From assembly GCA_014647715.1 (NCBI GenBank), contig BMPS01000019.1, forward strand, positions 1-46,457: a DNA stretch of 46,457 nt, read 5' to 3'. Of the stretch, positions 1-8,802 are shown in pieces. The notes under the pieces were generated by a model, which was not told the origin of the DNA, did no database searches, and saw nothing but the letters and a program-made list of their open reading frames with translations. The first letter of the stretch is position 1; each line of letters begins with the position of its first letter. The translations under genes and the position numbers were made by a program. The stretch is from Streptomyces cinereus. Lineage in GTDB: Bacteria; Pseudomonadota; Gammaproteobacteria; Pseudomonadales; Moraxellaceae.

Positions 1-43
1 GACTGTCTGCTAGGGAGAGTTGCCCTGTTTGTTTCCATGCCAT
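1..43 (-). CDS. IS5-like transposase, N-terminal 14 residues (runs off left edge)
   Basis: Minus-strand ATG at 43 opens the frame MAWKQTGQLSLADS, which is still open at base 1. Polar residues followed by an LSLAD-type motif are typical of IS5-group transposase starts. It lies just inside the terminal repeat at 127 and downstream of a TATAAT at 84-79. Only fourteen residues are visible, so the family call rests on that motif plus the inverted-repeat evidence. Confidence 0.55.
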   Translation of the reverse strand, partial: MAWKQTGQLSLADS

Positions 44-127
44 AGTCGTGTCTTTTGCTAGGTGATTGATTTTATTGTATTATACCAATTTAATGAACTT
101 TTGTGTGTTTATTCGTGCAAAGGTTTC
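1..127 (-). mobile_element. IS5-like element, 5' terminal segment (partial)
   Basis: Read on the minus strand, the segment begins at base 127 with GAAACCTTTGCACGAAT, which matches 15 of 17 bases of the terminus at 46332 (GAGACCTTTGCACGAAA). About 68 bp further in is a short reading frame resembling the N-terminus of an IS5-family transposase. A TATAAT box sits at 84-79 on the minus strand. The element continues beyond the left edge. Boundary and terminal-repeat similarity are seen directly; the family name is inferred from the transposase start. Confidence 0.7.
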
Positions 128-232
128 TTTTTATCAATCAACGTCATAAATTCTATAGCGGCTCAACAGCCTACCCAATATCAGCCGTTAACGTTTATGA
201 GTGTTATATCAGTTATTTTGGGAAGATGACCC

Positions 233-478
233 ATGCCAAATCAGTCGACTAAATCCGCAGTTTCTACTTCAGACGCTATCCAAGCCCAGACTGGATTGGT
301 AAATCATAGCCCACTCCCCCTATCTGCTCAAACTAGCCCAGTCAATGGTCTGATGGTTTATACCACAGGTTTACTACTGTACCCCACCCAAGCGCCCGAT
401 AAAAAAAATCACCGAATATTATCGATGATTTTCTTTGTGCTCGGGGTGTTAGTGATATTTCGCTTAACACACGGATAA
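233..478 (+). CDS. Small hypothetical protein with C-terminal membrane segment (81 aa)
   Basis: Not recognised. The first half is polar and rich in Ser, Thr and Gln. Residues about 62-78 form one hydrophobic helix (MIFFVLGVLVIF core), which predicts a tail-anchored or single-pass membrane protein. A GGAAG sequence about eight bases before the ATG is a plausible ribosome binding site and supports translation. It is convergent with the SCP2 gene, 35 bp away, and is the first gene inside the left IS end. It could also be the remnant of a longer gene disrupted by the IS, but no lesion is visible. Confidence 0.45.
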   Translation: MPNQSTKSAVSTSDAIQAQTGLVNHSPLPLSAQTSPVNGLMVYTTGLLLYPTQAPDKKNHRILSMIFFVLGVLVIFRLTHG

Positions 479-513
479 TGCGCGCAATATCCTAAATTAT
501 TTGATCAGCCCGA

Positions 514-903
514 TTACACTTGTGTATTGGCTAAGATGTCTTTGAAAAGCTGTTTTTGCTCAGCGCTTGGGCTTGCAGTTTGGATAGACATTAATTGTCC
601 CATATCGCCTTCGACGCGGATTTTGCCAGACATAAAGGCTTCCATCGCACGGTTCATATCACGATCTAAAAATATCGCTTTTAAGGTATCGGCATCAAGT
701 TTTAAGGTGGTTAAAGCGCCATCTTTCAAACCTTGATGAATTGTCCCATCATAAAAAGCTGCATTGACTTCTTGATTGTCGCTATCGGTGACTTGTAAAT
801 TAATCGACATATTTTTAATCGCGGGTGGTAGATTTAAGTCACCTGCTTTGTTGGTTAATTCGTCAACTTTATCAAACCATTCTTGTGTTAAAATTTTAGC
901 CAT
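514..903 (-). CDS. SCP2 sterol-binding domain protein (129 aa)
   Basis: The whole protein is one SCP2-like domain. It has an amphipathic N-terminal helix, then the strand pattern INLQVTDSD, then the segment DADTLKAIFLDRDMNRAMEAFMSGKIRVEGDM split across the middle, where the F-M-x-G-K-I-x-V-x-G-D-M core is the family hallmark. Such proteins bind lipids or acyl chains in a hydrophobic tunnel; the bacterial substrate is unknown. No signal peptide is present, so it is likely cytoplasmic. It is transcribed away from the cbb3 operon and lies alone on its strand. The family call is firm, the function is not. Confidence 0.85.
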   Translation of the reverse strand: MAKILTQEWFDKVDELTNKAGDLNLPPAIKNMSINLQVTDSDNQEVNAAFYDGTIHQGLKDGALTTLKLDADTLKAIFLDRDMNRAMEAFMSGKIRVEGDMGQLMSIQTASPSAEQKQLFKDILANTQV

Positions 904-1426
904 TTTAAATCCTCATTATCGTTAGTTGTATTAGAACTTGTGCATCTTACCGAGATTTTGTATGAATGACAATTCTCTAAGGCATAATAAACCCATTTAT
1001 AGAACAACGATAATGGCGCTCGGTTAACCATTTTTACCATTGTTACTAGATAGTGTATGGGATGTTAAAAAAATCCCCACAATTTACATGGTTTTTTTTA
1101 TTTTTCATATTATAATAGTTGGTGTGTAATTTTTTTTTGCGCTATGAACGTTACATTAGATGATATTTAGCAAAGATTAAGTTACAATACTTGGTGAGAA
1201 TCGTGAGTTTGAGCCTATTTTACTGCTTGTAAATTTACTGTTTTGCGTCAAGATTTAGCCGCTAATTTCTTTAAAATTCATCGTGAAACTAGCCACTAAA
1301 CAGTTAGCCTATCTTATAAAAAAATAACTAGTGCCAACGTATCTGACCGGATAGTTTTATTGACAGGCACAAAGGAGATTTCTGCTTAAACTTGTTGATA
1401 ATATAGGCTGTAAAGGAAATCATCGA
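904..1426. other. 523-bp divergent intergenic region before ccoN
   Basis: AT-rich spacer between the SCP2 gene (-) and ccoN (+), which must hold promoters for both. A TATAAT occurs at 1111-1116 and a TTGACA at 1360-1365, but neither has a well-placed partner box. No perfect FNR/ANR palindrome (TTGAT-N4-ATCAA) is visible; there is only a half site TTGAT at 1395-1399. Around 1220-1300 one frame resembles the start of an IS1016/IS1595-type transposase, interrupted by stops (see findings). Confidence 0.5.
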
Positions 1427-2899
1427 ATGAATTTACAAAACACAGCAATACCTATTACCGATGATTATGAAGTGGACATCATTAAGTTGTTCTCAATCAT
1501 GGCGGTAGTATATGGTATTATCGGTATGGCAATTGGGGTGTTCATTGCATCACAATTGGCATGGCCTGCCCTCAATTTTGGTATCCCTTGGCTAACATTT
1601 AGCCACTTGCGTCCATTGCACACCAACGCGGTGATTTTTGCATTTGGTGGTTGTGCGTTATTCGCAACTTCATATTATATCGTTCAAAGAACGTGTAAAA
1701 CGCGTTTATTCGCACCTTATCTAGCCTGGTTCACCTTTTGGGGATGGAACCTTGTTATTATTGGCGCAATTATTACCCTACCCTTGGGTTTAACCTCAAC
1801 TAAAGAATATGCTGAGCTTGAATGGCCCATTGATATTTTAATTGCCGTGGTGTGGATATCTTATGCTATTGTGTTTTTTGGTACGTTATTGAAACGCAAA
1901 ACCTCGCATATCTACGTTGCTAACTGGTTCTTTGCTGCATTTATTTTGACCATTGCGTTACTGCATATTGTCAATAGTATGGCAATCCCTCTGAGCTTCT
2001 GGAAGTCATATTCCTTGTTTGGCGGTGCGACTGATGCTATGGTGCAATGGTGGTATGGTCACAACGCCGTAGGTTTTTACTTAACAGCCGCTTTTTTGGG
2101 TATGATGTATTATTTTGTGCCTGTACAGATCGGTCGTCCTATTTACTCTTATCGTTTATCTATCATCCACTTTTGGGCGTTAATTTCGTCTTATATGTGG
2201 GCGGGTGGTCACCATCTTCACTATTCAGCACTCCCTGACTGGGCACAGTCTTTAGGGATGGTATTTTCTATCATTTTATTTGCGCCTTCATGGGGCGGTA
2301 TGATTAATGGTGTACTTACCTTATCTGGCAGCTGGGATAAACTTCGCACAGACCCTATTATTCGTTTCTTGATTGTTGCACTGTCATTCTATGCGATGTC
2401 AACGTTTGAAGGTCCGATGATGTCAATCAAAACCGTCAATGCGTTATCCCATGATACTGACTGGACGATAGGTCATGTGCATTCTGGTGCGTTAGGTTGG
2501 GTTGGTATGGTTACGGTTGGTTCATTATATGTATTAATTCCACGTCTTTGGAACAAACAAAAAATGTATTCAACTGACTTAATCACCACGCACTTTTGGC
2601 TGGCTACCGCAGGTACTATTTTCTACATCGTATCGCTTTGGATTTCAGGTATTGGTCAAGGTATGATGTGGCGTGCTACAAATCCAGATGGAACGCTGGT
2701 GTATAGTTTCGTTGATACTGTCTTGTTCTCGCACTATCCTTACATTGGTCGTGCATTTGGTGGTTTATTGTATGTCACAGGTATGGTCGTTATGGCTTAC
2801 AACGTCTACAAAACTATCACGATGCCAAGCACTAAAACTGTTGAAGTAGCGGATACCACTACACCTGTAGTAGAAACTGCTACCGCAAAACAGATTTAA
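1427..2899 (+). CDS. ccoN: cbb3-type cytochrome c oxidase subunit I, CcoN (490 aa)
   Basis: Catalytic subunit of the high-affinity cbb3 oxidase, which reduces O2 to water at the inner membrane and pumps protons. It is a multi-helix membrane protein of normal family length. Expected haem and copper ligands are visible: His60/His65 in the early HLRPLHTN motif, His212 (HNAVGF), His262-His263 (HHLHY), and His350/His352 (HVHSG). An AAGGA ribosome binding site nine bases before the ATG fixes the start. It is followed by ccoO after 10 bp. The last 25 residues are a polar Thr/Val-rich tail, which is variable in the family. Expression at low O2 would be expected, but I see no full FNR site. Confidence 0.97.
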   Translation: MNLQNTAIPITDDYEVDIIKLFSIMAVVYGIIGMAIGVFIASQLAWPALNFGIPWLTFSHLRPLHTNAVIFAFGGCALFATSYYIVQRTCKTRLFAPYLAWFTFWGWNLVIIGAIITLPLGLTSTKEYAELEWPIDILIAVVWISYAIVFFGTLLKRKTSHIYVANWFFAAFILTIALLHIVNSMAIPLSFWKSYSLFGGATDAMVQWWYGHNAVGFYLTAAFLGMMYYFVPVQIGRPIYSYRLSIIHFWALISSYMWAGGHHLHYSALPDWAQSLGMVFSIILFAPSWGGMINGVLTLSGSWDKLRTDPIIRFLIVALSFYAMSTFEGPMMSIKTVNALSHDTDWTIGHVHSGALGWVGMVTVGSLYVLIPRLWNKQKMYSTDLITTHFWLATAGTIFYIVSLWISGIGQGMMWRATNPDGTLVYSFVDTVLFSHYPYIGRAFGGLLYVTGMVVMAYNVYKTITMPSTKTVEVADTTTPVVETATAKQI

Positions 2900-2909
2900 G
2901 GAGAGACTC

Positions 2910-3527
2910 ATGCAAATCAATCACGAAATTATTGAAAAAAACACGGGTCTTCTACTTATCCTAATCGTTGTAGCTATTAGTTTTGCGACTTTGGTAGAAA
3001 TCGTGCCATTGATTTATACCAAAGAAGTTAACCAGCCTTTGCCCAATATGAAGCCATGGACTGCCCTTGAATTAGAAGGTCGTGATATTTATATTCGTGA
3101 AGGCTGTCACGTCTGTCATACCCAAATGGTTCGTCCTCTTCGGGCTGAAGTGGAACGTTATGGACCTTATTCGCGAGCTGCTGAATCCGCTTGGGATCAT
3201 CCCTTCTTATGGGGGTCCAAACGTACTGGACCTGATCTTGCGCGTGTCGGCGGACGCTATTCTGATGACTGGCAACGTGAACACTTGATTAACCCACAAT
3301 CATTGGTACCTGAGTCTGTGATGCCATCATTTGCTTGGTTAGCAAAAAATGAAGTTAACGCTGACAAAGTACAAGCAAAAATGCGTCTATTCCGCGACCA
3401 TTTCGGCGTGCCTTATAGCGATGCTGATATTGCAGGTGCACCCGATGCGGTACAAGGTAAAACTGAGCTCGATGCTGTTGTTGCGTATTTACAACAACTG
3501 GGCACTGCAATGAAAGGTCAACGTTAA
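2910..3527 (+). CDS. ccoO: cbb3-type oxidase monohaem subunit, CcoO (205 aa)
   Basis: Membrane-anchored monohaem cytochrome c that passes electrons from CcoP to CcoN. Residues 12-34 are the single N-terminal membrane anchor; the rest is periplasmic. The c-type haem site is C66-H-V-C69-H70, and a downstream Met in VMPSFAW is the likely sixth ligand. A GGAGAG ribosome binding site precedes the ATG. Its stop codon overlaps the ATG of ccoQ (TAATG), so the two are probably translationally coupled. Length is normal for the family. Confidence 0.96.
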   Translation: MQINHEIIEKNTGLLLILIVVAISFATLVEIVPLIYTKEVNQPLPNMKPWTALELEGRDIYIREGCHVCHTQMVRPLRAEVERYGPYSRAAESAWDHPFLWGSKRTGPDLARVGGRYSDDWQREHLINPQSLVPESVMPSFAWLAKNEVNADKVQAKMRLFRDHFGVPYSDADIAGAPDAVQGKTELDAVVAYLQQLGTAMKGQR

Positions 3528-3700
3528 TGTTGGGCACATTACACAGTATCGCAACGGTCGCAGCGTTTATCGCTTTTATTGCGATTGTTTGGTGGGCTTA
3601 CTCGCCAAAGAATCGCAAACGGTTTGAAGAAGATGCAAAACTTGCGTTAGATGACGAAGACCTAACAGAAGCATCACAACGCAATAAGGATAAAAAATGA
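3527..3700 (+). CDS. ccoQ: cbb3-type oxidase small subunit, CcoQ/FixQ (57 aa)
   Basis: A 57-residue frame fits exactly between ccoO and ccoP: its ATG shares one base with the ccoO stop, and its TGA overlaps the ccoP ATG (ATGA at 3697-3700). The protein has one N-terminal membrane helix (residues 6-25, VAAFIAFIAIVWW core) followed by SPKNRKRFEEDAK and an acidic tail, the classic CcoQ layout. CcoQ is a non-catalytic subunit that stabilises the oxidase under oxygen. Position, topology and tail all agree. Confidence 0.93.
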   Translation: MLGTLHSIATVAAFIAFIAIVWWAYSPKNRKRFEEDAKLALDDEDLTEASQRNKDKK

Positions 3701-4875
3701 GTGGATTTTGGAGTTTTTGGATAACCCTATTTTCCATCGCTTGTTGGGCTTGGATTTTGTGCTGGTTAGTCGGTGTATTGGGTTATCGCCCAACCATGTC
3801 GGATGACGGTACCACAGGCCATGAATACGATGGTATCCAAGAGTTTGACCGTCCATTACCAAAATGGTGGTTAGCAATCTTTTGGGGTACATTAGCTTGG
3901 GCACTACTATACATGCTATTGTTCCCATCAGTAATGCCAGGCTCATGGAAAGGTATCACTACGGTAAAAGTAGATGGTCAAGATGTTCCTTGGACCAGTG
4001 CTAATGAATTAGCATCCGATCTTGAGCGCAATAATGCGGTATTTACTGGCACGTTCAATGATAAAATCTTAAAAGACAAAGCGGTAACGGCGCAAATTGA
4101 TAGCCTTGCTAAATTACAAGCACAGCAAGCTAAAAATGCACAGCCCAATGCCGAATTAAAATCGCAAATTGATAAAGGTATCGTAGGGCTGGCACCTGCC
4201 GTTCTAAAACTTTCTCAAGATCCTCAAGCGATTAAAATTGGTCAGCGTTTGTTCTTACAAAACTGTTCAGTGTGTCATGGTTCACAAGCGCATGGTGCAC
4301 CCGGTTATCCAAACTTGACGGACAATGACTGGATTTATGGCGGTACACCCGATAAAATCTTGTTAACCCTTAATCATGGTCGCGTCGGTGGTATGCCAGC
4401 TTGGAAAGCGCAGATTGGTGAAGATGGTGTTCGCGCTGCAGCTGAATACGTTTTGTCACTATCACCCGGTCATGGCTCAAAAGAAAATGGTCAGTTGAAC
4501 CAAACTTTGGTTAATCAAGGCAAGGCTATTTTTGATACCAACTGTGCGGTATGTCACGGTAAAGATGCCAAAGGTAATCATGATGTCGGTGCGTTGAATC
4601 TTACGGACGACACGTGGTTATATGGTGGCGACCGTGAAACGGTTCGTACTACGTTACGTAATGGTCGTGCCGGTGTGATGCCACATTGGGATACCAAACT
4701 GGGTAACGAGCGTATTATGTTATTGGCAGCGTATGTTTATTCATTAAGCGATCACAAACAAGACGCTTCTGTGATGACCCCACAAACTATCGTCAATAAA
4801 GAACGTGGTGCAGCTTCTACCCCAGTTGAAACTGCAAATGCGGTAAAATCTGCGGTGGCTAGTGCGGTAAAATAA
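3697..4875 (+). CDS. ccoP: cbb3-type oxidase dihaem subunit, CcoP (392 aa)
   Basis: Dihaem cytochrome c that feeds electrons into the cbb3 oxidase. Two N-terminal membrane helices (about 5-28 and 50-72) are followed by a periplasmic region with two c-type haem sites, C190-S-V-C193-H194 and C283-A-V-C286-H287, each followed by a GG(M/V)MP-type axial-ligand segment. It is longer than the roughly 300 residues common in the family, because of an Ala/Gln/Lys-rich linker between the membrane part and the first cytochrome fold and a 40-residue polar tail. It closes the operon; a strong terminator follows. The assembly genes ccoGHIS are not next to it. Confidence 0.96.
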   Translation: MSGFWSFWITLFSIACWAWILCWLVGVLGYRPTMSDDGTTGHEYDGIQEFDRPLPKWWLAIFWGTLAWALLYMLLFPSVMPGSWKGITTVKVDGQDVPWTSANELASDLERNNAVFTGTFNDKILKDKAVTAQIDSLAKLQAQQAKNAQPNAELKSQIDKGIVGLAPAVLKLSQDPQAIKIGQRLFLQNCSVCHGSQAHGAPGYPNLTDNDWIYGGTPDKILLTLNHGRVGGMPAWKAQIGEDGVRAAAEYVLSLSPGHGSKENGQLNQTLVNQGKAIFDTNCAVCHGKDAKGNHDVGALNLTDDTWLYGGDRETVRTTLRNGRAGVMPHWDTKLGNERIMLLAAYVYSLSDHKQDASVMTPQTIVNKERGAASTPVETANAVKSAVASAVK

Positions 4876-4891
4876 TTTTTACCCGCCACTT

Positions 4892-4922
4892 AAAAAAGCG
4901 AGTTTTAATCACTCGCTTTTTT
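4892..4922. terminator. Bidirectional rho-independent terminator
   Basis: A 12-bp perfect stem (4892-4903 with 4911-4922) with a 7-base loop, flanked by A and T runs. It lies between the convergent ccoP and the Spx/ArsC-like gene, so it can end both transcripts. Confidence 0.9.
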
Positions 4923-4959
4923 ATTGGCGATTGATTTGTCCCTATTTACTTGCCTAGTT

Positions 4960-5313
4960 TTACATGCCTAGTTTTTCAAAGGCAGTTTCATCAAAACCAA
5001 TGATTAACTCATTGTTTGAGACGACAATCGGGCGCTTAATCATACTTGGCTTAGCTATCATCATATCTAACGCAGCATCCACATCTTGCTTTATTTGGGC
5101 TTTTTGCGCATCGCTAAGTTTGCGGTAGGTTGTGCCTTTGGTATTCATGATTTTGTCGATACCAACTGTTTCGACCCAATGTGCTAATGTCGGTTTATTT
5201 ATCGCCTGTTTTTTATAGTCAAAAAATTCATACTCCAAACCCAGTGCAGTTAATTTATCAAACGCCTTTTTCATGGTGCTACAATTTTTGATACCGTAAA
5301 TGATGATGCTCAT
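4960..5313 (-). CDS. Spx/ArsC-family (YffB-like) thioredoxin-fold protein (117 aa)
   Basis: Thioredoxin-fold protein of the ArsC/Spx/YffB group. The start motif YGIKNC(11)STMKKA and the later KRP segment (R94-P95) match YffB-type members. It has a single Cys at the active position and lacks the extra cysteines of arsenate reductases that recycle through their own disulfide. Activity would depend on glutathione; E. coli YffB has no settled role. It is divergent from leuS with 95 bp between the starts. Arsenate reductase is a weaker alternative, as no ars genes are nearby. Confidence 0.85.
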   Translation of the reverse strand: MSIIIYGIKNCSTMKKAFDKLTALGLEYEFFDYKKQAINKPTLAHWVETVGIDKIMNTKGTTYRKLSDAQKAQIKQDVDAALDMMIAKPSMIKRPIVVSNNELIIGFDETAFEKLGM

Positions 5314-5408
5314 ATTGACTCCTTTTTTTATCGCAATTTTTACGGTTTTAGGCTATGCTATGGGGCTTAATATACCTTCCCATTCAAATACTGCAAATTC
5401 AGACCATT

Positions 5409-8069
5409 ATGAGTAATTCAGCTTTAACCAGTCAATACCAACCCCAAGTTATCGAGCCCGCCCAACAACAAAAATGGGAACAGCAAAATCGCTATCAAGT
5501 GAACAATGCCGCATCAGATAAGCCGTCACGTTATTTGCTGTCTATGTTTCCTTACCCCAGTGGCAAACTGCATATGGGGCACGTGCGCAACTACACGATT
5601 AGTGATGTTTTGAGTCGTTACTATCGGTTAAAAGGTTATGAAGTGTTGCAGCCAATGGGCTGGGATGCGTTTGGTATGCCTGCAGAAAATGCGGCGATTG
5701 CCAACGCTGTCGCCCCTGCTGCGTGGACGTTTTCAAACATTGACAATATGCGCGCGCAGCTCAAATCATTAGGACTGTCGATTGACTGGTCACGTGAATT
5801 TGCTACTTGTACGCCAGAATACTATAAGTGGGAACAATGGCTATTTGTACAACTGTTCAAAAAAGGCTTGGTATACAAAAAACTCTCAACAGTGAATTGG
5901 GACCCTGTTGATAATACCGTCCTTGCCAATGAGCAAGTGGTGGATGGCCGCGGTTGGCGCTCAGGTGCGCTAATTGAAAAACGCGAAATCCCCATGTACT
6001 ACTTTAATATCACCGCATACGCAGAAGAGCTGTTAAATGATTTGGATAAGCTGGAAGGTCATTGGCCACAGCAAGTGATTACCATGCAGCGCAACTGGAT
6101 TGGTCGCTCTGAAGGCATGGAAATTCATTTCCCTTATACCTTAAATGGTGAAGAAAAAACCCTAGATGTATTTACTACCCGCCCAGATACCTTAATGGGT
6201 GTGACTTATGTATCGGTGGCAGCTGAGCATCCACTAGCAAAACACGCTGCCGCGACCAATCCTGCCCTACAAAGCTTTATTGAAGCCTGCAAAAAAGGCT
6301 CAGTTGCCGAAGCAGACTTAGCCAAAGCTGAAAAAATGGGTATGGATACGGGTCTGACTGTCACCCATCCGTTGACCGGTGAGCAAGTGCCTGTTTGGGT
6401 CGCGAACTACGTATTAATGAGCTACGGCTCTGGCGCTGTCATGGCAGTCCCTGCGCATGATGAACGCGACTTTGAATTTGCCAATAAATACCACTTACCT
6501 ATCAAGCAAGTGATTGACCTAGAAGAACCACACAAACAAGGTCAACAGTTTGATGCGACCACTTGGCAAGACTGGTATGGCGATAAGCAAAATGGCGTGG
6601 CTATTAACTCGGGTGAGTTAGACGGTTTAAATTTTAAACAAGCCTTTGACAAAATTTTAACCCAACTTGAGCCAAAAGGCTTGGGTAAAAAAACCATCAA
6701 TTATCGGCTACGCGATTGGGGAGTATCTCGCCAGCGTTATTGGGGTTGCCCAATTCCGGTCATCAACTGCGCCGACTGCGGTACAGTACCTGTCCCAGAA
6801 AATCAGCTGCCTGTGGTATTACCTTTAGATGTGGTACCCGATGGACGTGGCAATCCCCTCAACAATCTTGCTTCATTTACCGATGTCAACTGCCCATGTT
6901 GCGGCAAGCCTGCCAAACGTGAAACCGATACCTTTGATACTTTTGTAGAATCAAGCTGGTATTACGCGCGTTTTGCCTCACCCAATTATACCGATGGGAT
7001 GATTAATAAAGTCGCAGCCGATAAATGGCTACCTGTAGATCAATATGTAGGCGGTGTTGAGCACGCCGTGTTACATTTACTATATGCGCGTTTTTTCCAC
7101 AAACTTATGCGTGATGAAGGCTTGGTGCAGGGTGATGAACCCTTTGCTAATTTACTCACCCAAGGCATGGTCTTGGCGGGTACTTATCTTCGCGAAAATG
7201 CCGATGGTAGCAAATCCTATTACTTTCCAGAACAAGTTGATATCCGCTACAACGACAAAGGTCAGCCCATCGAAGCGACCTTAAAAGCCGATGGTCAGCC
7301 TGTCAAAATTGGCAAAATCGAAAAAATGTCGAAGTCAAAAAACAATGGTGTCGACCCACAAGCGACCATTGATCAATATGGCGCAGATACGGTTCGACTT
7401 TACACCATGTTTACCGCGCCTGTCGACCAGACGCTTGAATGGATTGACGATGGACTAAAAGGTCCGTATAACTTTTTGAAAAAAGTATGGCGTTATACCA
7501 TCGAGCATGCCGAAACCTTGGCACAACAATCTTTAACCGCATCAACGCTATCGGTGAGTGATGCCCAGTCGCTAAGTAAAGCCGCTAAAAGTCTACGCCG
7601 TAAAACACATGATACGATCGGCAAATTAGATGACGCCTTTGGCAAAAACTTGGCGCTCAATACGCCCGTGTCATTTTTAATGGAATTGTCGAACGAACTC
7701 ACGGCGTTTGAAATCGCTTCTGATAGCGACTTGGCGGTAGCCAATGAAGCACTCATAACATTATTGACCTTGCTCACCATGTACGCGCCGCACATGGCAG
7801 AAGTCCTACTTGAGCAGTTAGGGATTGATGTGATGACACTAAGCTATCCAGCCGTTGATACTTCAGCCTTGGTACAAGACACTATCACCATGGTGGTGCA
7901 AGTCAACGGCAAAATCCGTGGTCAAATGGATGTGGCGCCAAACAGTGACAGCGATTGGTTAAAAGCCGAAGCGAAACAACTCGACAGCGTCGCTAAATTT
8001 ATCACCGGCGATATCGTCAAAGAAATCGTGGTGCCCAATAAACTGGTCAATATTGTGGTAAAAGCCTAA
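5409..8069 (+). CDS. leuS: Leucyl-tRNA synthetase (886 aa)
   Basis: Class I aminoacyl-tRNA synthetase that charges tRNA-Leu with leucine. The signature HIGH appears as HMGH at residues 55-58 in [11 protein letters not shown], and KMSKS lies near residue 639. Between them are the editing domain (TTRPDTLMG near 255) and a zinc-type cysteine cluster (CADCG and CPCCG near 455-500). The C-terminal anticodon-binding part is complete. An upstream in-frame start at 5355 would add 18 hydrophobic residues with no family counterpart, so ATG 5409 is chosen. A terminator follows, separating it from lptE. Confidence 0.97.
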   Translation: MSNSALTSQYQPQVIEPAQQQKWEQQNRYQVNNAASDKPSRYLLSMFPYPSGKLHMGHVRNYTISDVLSRYYRLKGYEVLQPMGWDAFGMPAENAAIANAVAPAAWTFSNIDNMRAQLKSLGLSIDWSREFATCTPEYYKWEQWLFVQLFKKGLVYKKLSTVNWDPVDNTVLANEQVVDGRGWRSGALIEKREIPMYYFNITAYAEELLNDLDKLEGHWPQQVITMQRNWIGRSEGMEIHFPYTLNGEEKTLDVFTTRPDTLMGVTYVSVAAEHPLAKHAAATNPALQSFIEACKKGSVAEADLAKAEKMGMDTGLTVTHPLTGEQVPVWVANYVLMSYGSGAVMAVPAHDERDFEFANKYHLPIKQVIDLEEPHKQGQQFDATTWQDWYGDKQNGVAINSGELDGLNFKQAFDKILTQLEPKGLGKKTINYRLRDWGVSRQRYWGCPIPVINCADCGTVPVPENQLPVVLPLDVVPDGRGNPLNNLASFTDVNCPCCGKPAKRETDTFDTFVESSWYYARFASPNYTDGMINKVAADKWLPVDQYVGGVEHAVLHLLYARFFHKLMRDEGLVQGDEPFANLLTQGMVLAGTYLRENADGSKSYYFPEQVDIRYNDKGQPIEATLKADGQPVKIGKIEKMSKSKNNGVDPQATIDQYGADTVRLYTMFTAPVDQTLEWIDDGLKGPYNFLKKVWRYTIEHAETLAQQSLTASTLSVSDAQSLSKAAKSLRRKTHDTIGKLDDAFGKNLALNTPVSFLMELSNELTAFEIASDSDLAVANEALITLLTLLTMYAPHMAEVLLEQLGIDVMTLSYPAVDTSALVQDTITMVVQVNGKIRGQMDVAPNSDSDWLKAEAKQLDSVAKFITGDIVKEIVVPNKLVNIVVKA

Positions 8070-8077
8070 TTGATTAC

Positions 8078-8107
8078 AAGGGCTTATTGGCAACCTAAGC
8101 CCTTTTT
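8078..8107 (+). terminator. Rho-independent terminator after leuS
   Basis: A perfect 9-bp stem (8078-8086 with 8096-8104), a 9-base loop, then a T run. It starts 9 bp after the leuS stop codon and implies that lptE has its own promoter. Confidence 0.85.
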
Positions 8108-8114
8108 GACCTTA

Positions 8115-8150
8115 AAGCTTTATAATAACCTGAAGCTTTATAATAAAGCG
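8115..8150. repeat. 18-bp x2 tandem repeat carrying two TATAAT boxes
   Basis: AAGCTTTATAATAA occurs at 8115-8128 and again 18 bp later at 8133-8146. Each copy contains TATAAT (8121-8126 and 8139-8144), so the duplication gives two candidate -10 boxes upstream of lptE. No good -35 box is visible for either. Confidence 0.8.
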
Positions 8151-8176
8151 TTATCACAAGCAATACCGACAATCAT

Positions 8177-8206
8177 AGACAGGTAACTAACAGACAGGTA
8201 ACTATA
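8177..8206. repeat. 15-bp x2 tandem repeat duplicating the lptE leader
   Basis: AGACAGGTAACTA is present at 8177-8189 and again at 8192-8204, immediately before the lptE ATG at 8206. The second copy supplies the AGGTAA ribosome-binding stretch. The upstream copy is an identical duplicate. Confidence 0.85.
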
Positions 8207-8772
8207 TGAATAAGCCATTTCTTCGTATCCTCCTAAGCAGTGTGTTACTGACGCAGCTACCTGCCTGTGGTTTTCATCTACGCGGGTATGATGCGCCCAT
8301 GTCACAAAATATCCCAACCACTGAGCTGATTTTTAACAATAGCCCAGAAGCCTATGCGGTTAAAAATTCGTTAAAAAAACAACTCCACCAGCTGAGCATT
8401 AATACCCAAGATAGGGTGATTGATAAAAATGCAACCACCCAATCAAATGCCACCTTGCCTGCCAGTATTGAAGTCAAAAACATTCGCCTGCAAAACTACC
8501 AGCTACGCGGTATTTTGACCGAAATTCGCATGGTGTTAAGCGCAGAGGTCACTTATCGCGCCATTGAAAATGGTCAACCCCGCACGCTGACTAATACTAT
8601 TCAAGTACAGCGTAGCTATCAGTATGACCAAGGCGTGGTAGCCACTGACAACCCCCAAGCTGAGCAAATTAAAGTATGGTTGTATGACAACCTGGCGCAG
8701 CGTATTGCTGACCAATATGTCGCACTGAGCCTTCCTAAAATCACCAAAGTGCCTACCGCAACTACCCCCTAA
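8206..8772 (+). CDS. lptE: LPS-assembly lipoprotein LptE (188 aa)
   Basis: Outer-membrane lipoprotein that plugs and helps fold the LptD translocon for lipopolysaccharide export. A signal peptide ends in a lipobox, LPAC21, followed by GFHLRGYD, the typical LptE start of the mature protein. The rest is a mixed alpha/beta domain with the LSAEVTYRA and QRSYQYD strands seen in LptE/RlpB. It sits between leuS and holA, the conserved order in gammaproteobacteria. Its ribosome binding site lies within a 15-bp duplication. Confidence 0.93.
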   Translation: MNKPFLRILLSSVLLTQLPACGFHLRGYDAPMSQNIPTTELIFNNSPEAYAVKNSLKKQLHQLSINTQDRVIDKNATTQSNATLPASIEVKNIRLQNYQLRGILTEIRMVLSAEVTYRAIENGQPRTLTNTIQVQRSYQYDQGVVATDNPQAEQIKVWLYDNLAQRIADQYVALSLPKITKVPTATTP

Positions 8773-8793
8773 CCTAATTGATACCTAATTGAT
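8772..8793. repeat. 11-bp perfect tandem repeat between lptE and holA
   Basis: ACCTAATTGAT occurs twice back to back (8772-8782, 8783-8793). The first base is the last base of the lptE stop codon, and the repeat fills most of the 30-bp gap before holA. Confidence 0.9.
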
Positions 8794-8802
8794 AATACGC
8801 TG

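Noticed and set aside
1380-1426. FNR/ANR box before ccoN
   Set aside because: Only a TTGAT half site is present, without the ATCAA partner at the right spacing.
4960-5313. Arsenate reductase ArsC
   Set aside because: Single active-site Cys in a YffB-type context and no ars operon nearby.
5355-5408. Upstream start for leuS adding 18 residues
   Set aside because: The extra residues are hydrophobic and unlike LeuS N-termini; ATG 5409 begins the typical sequence.
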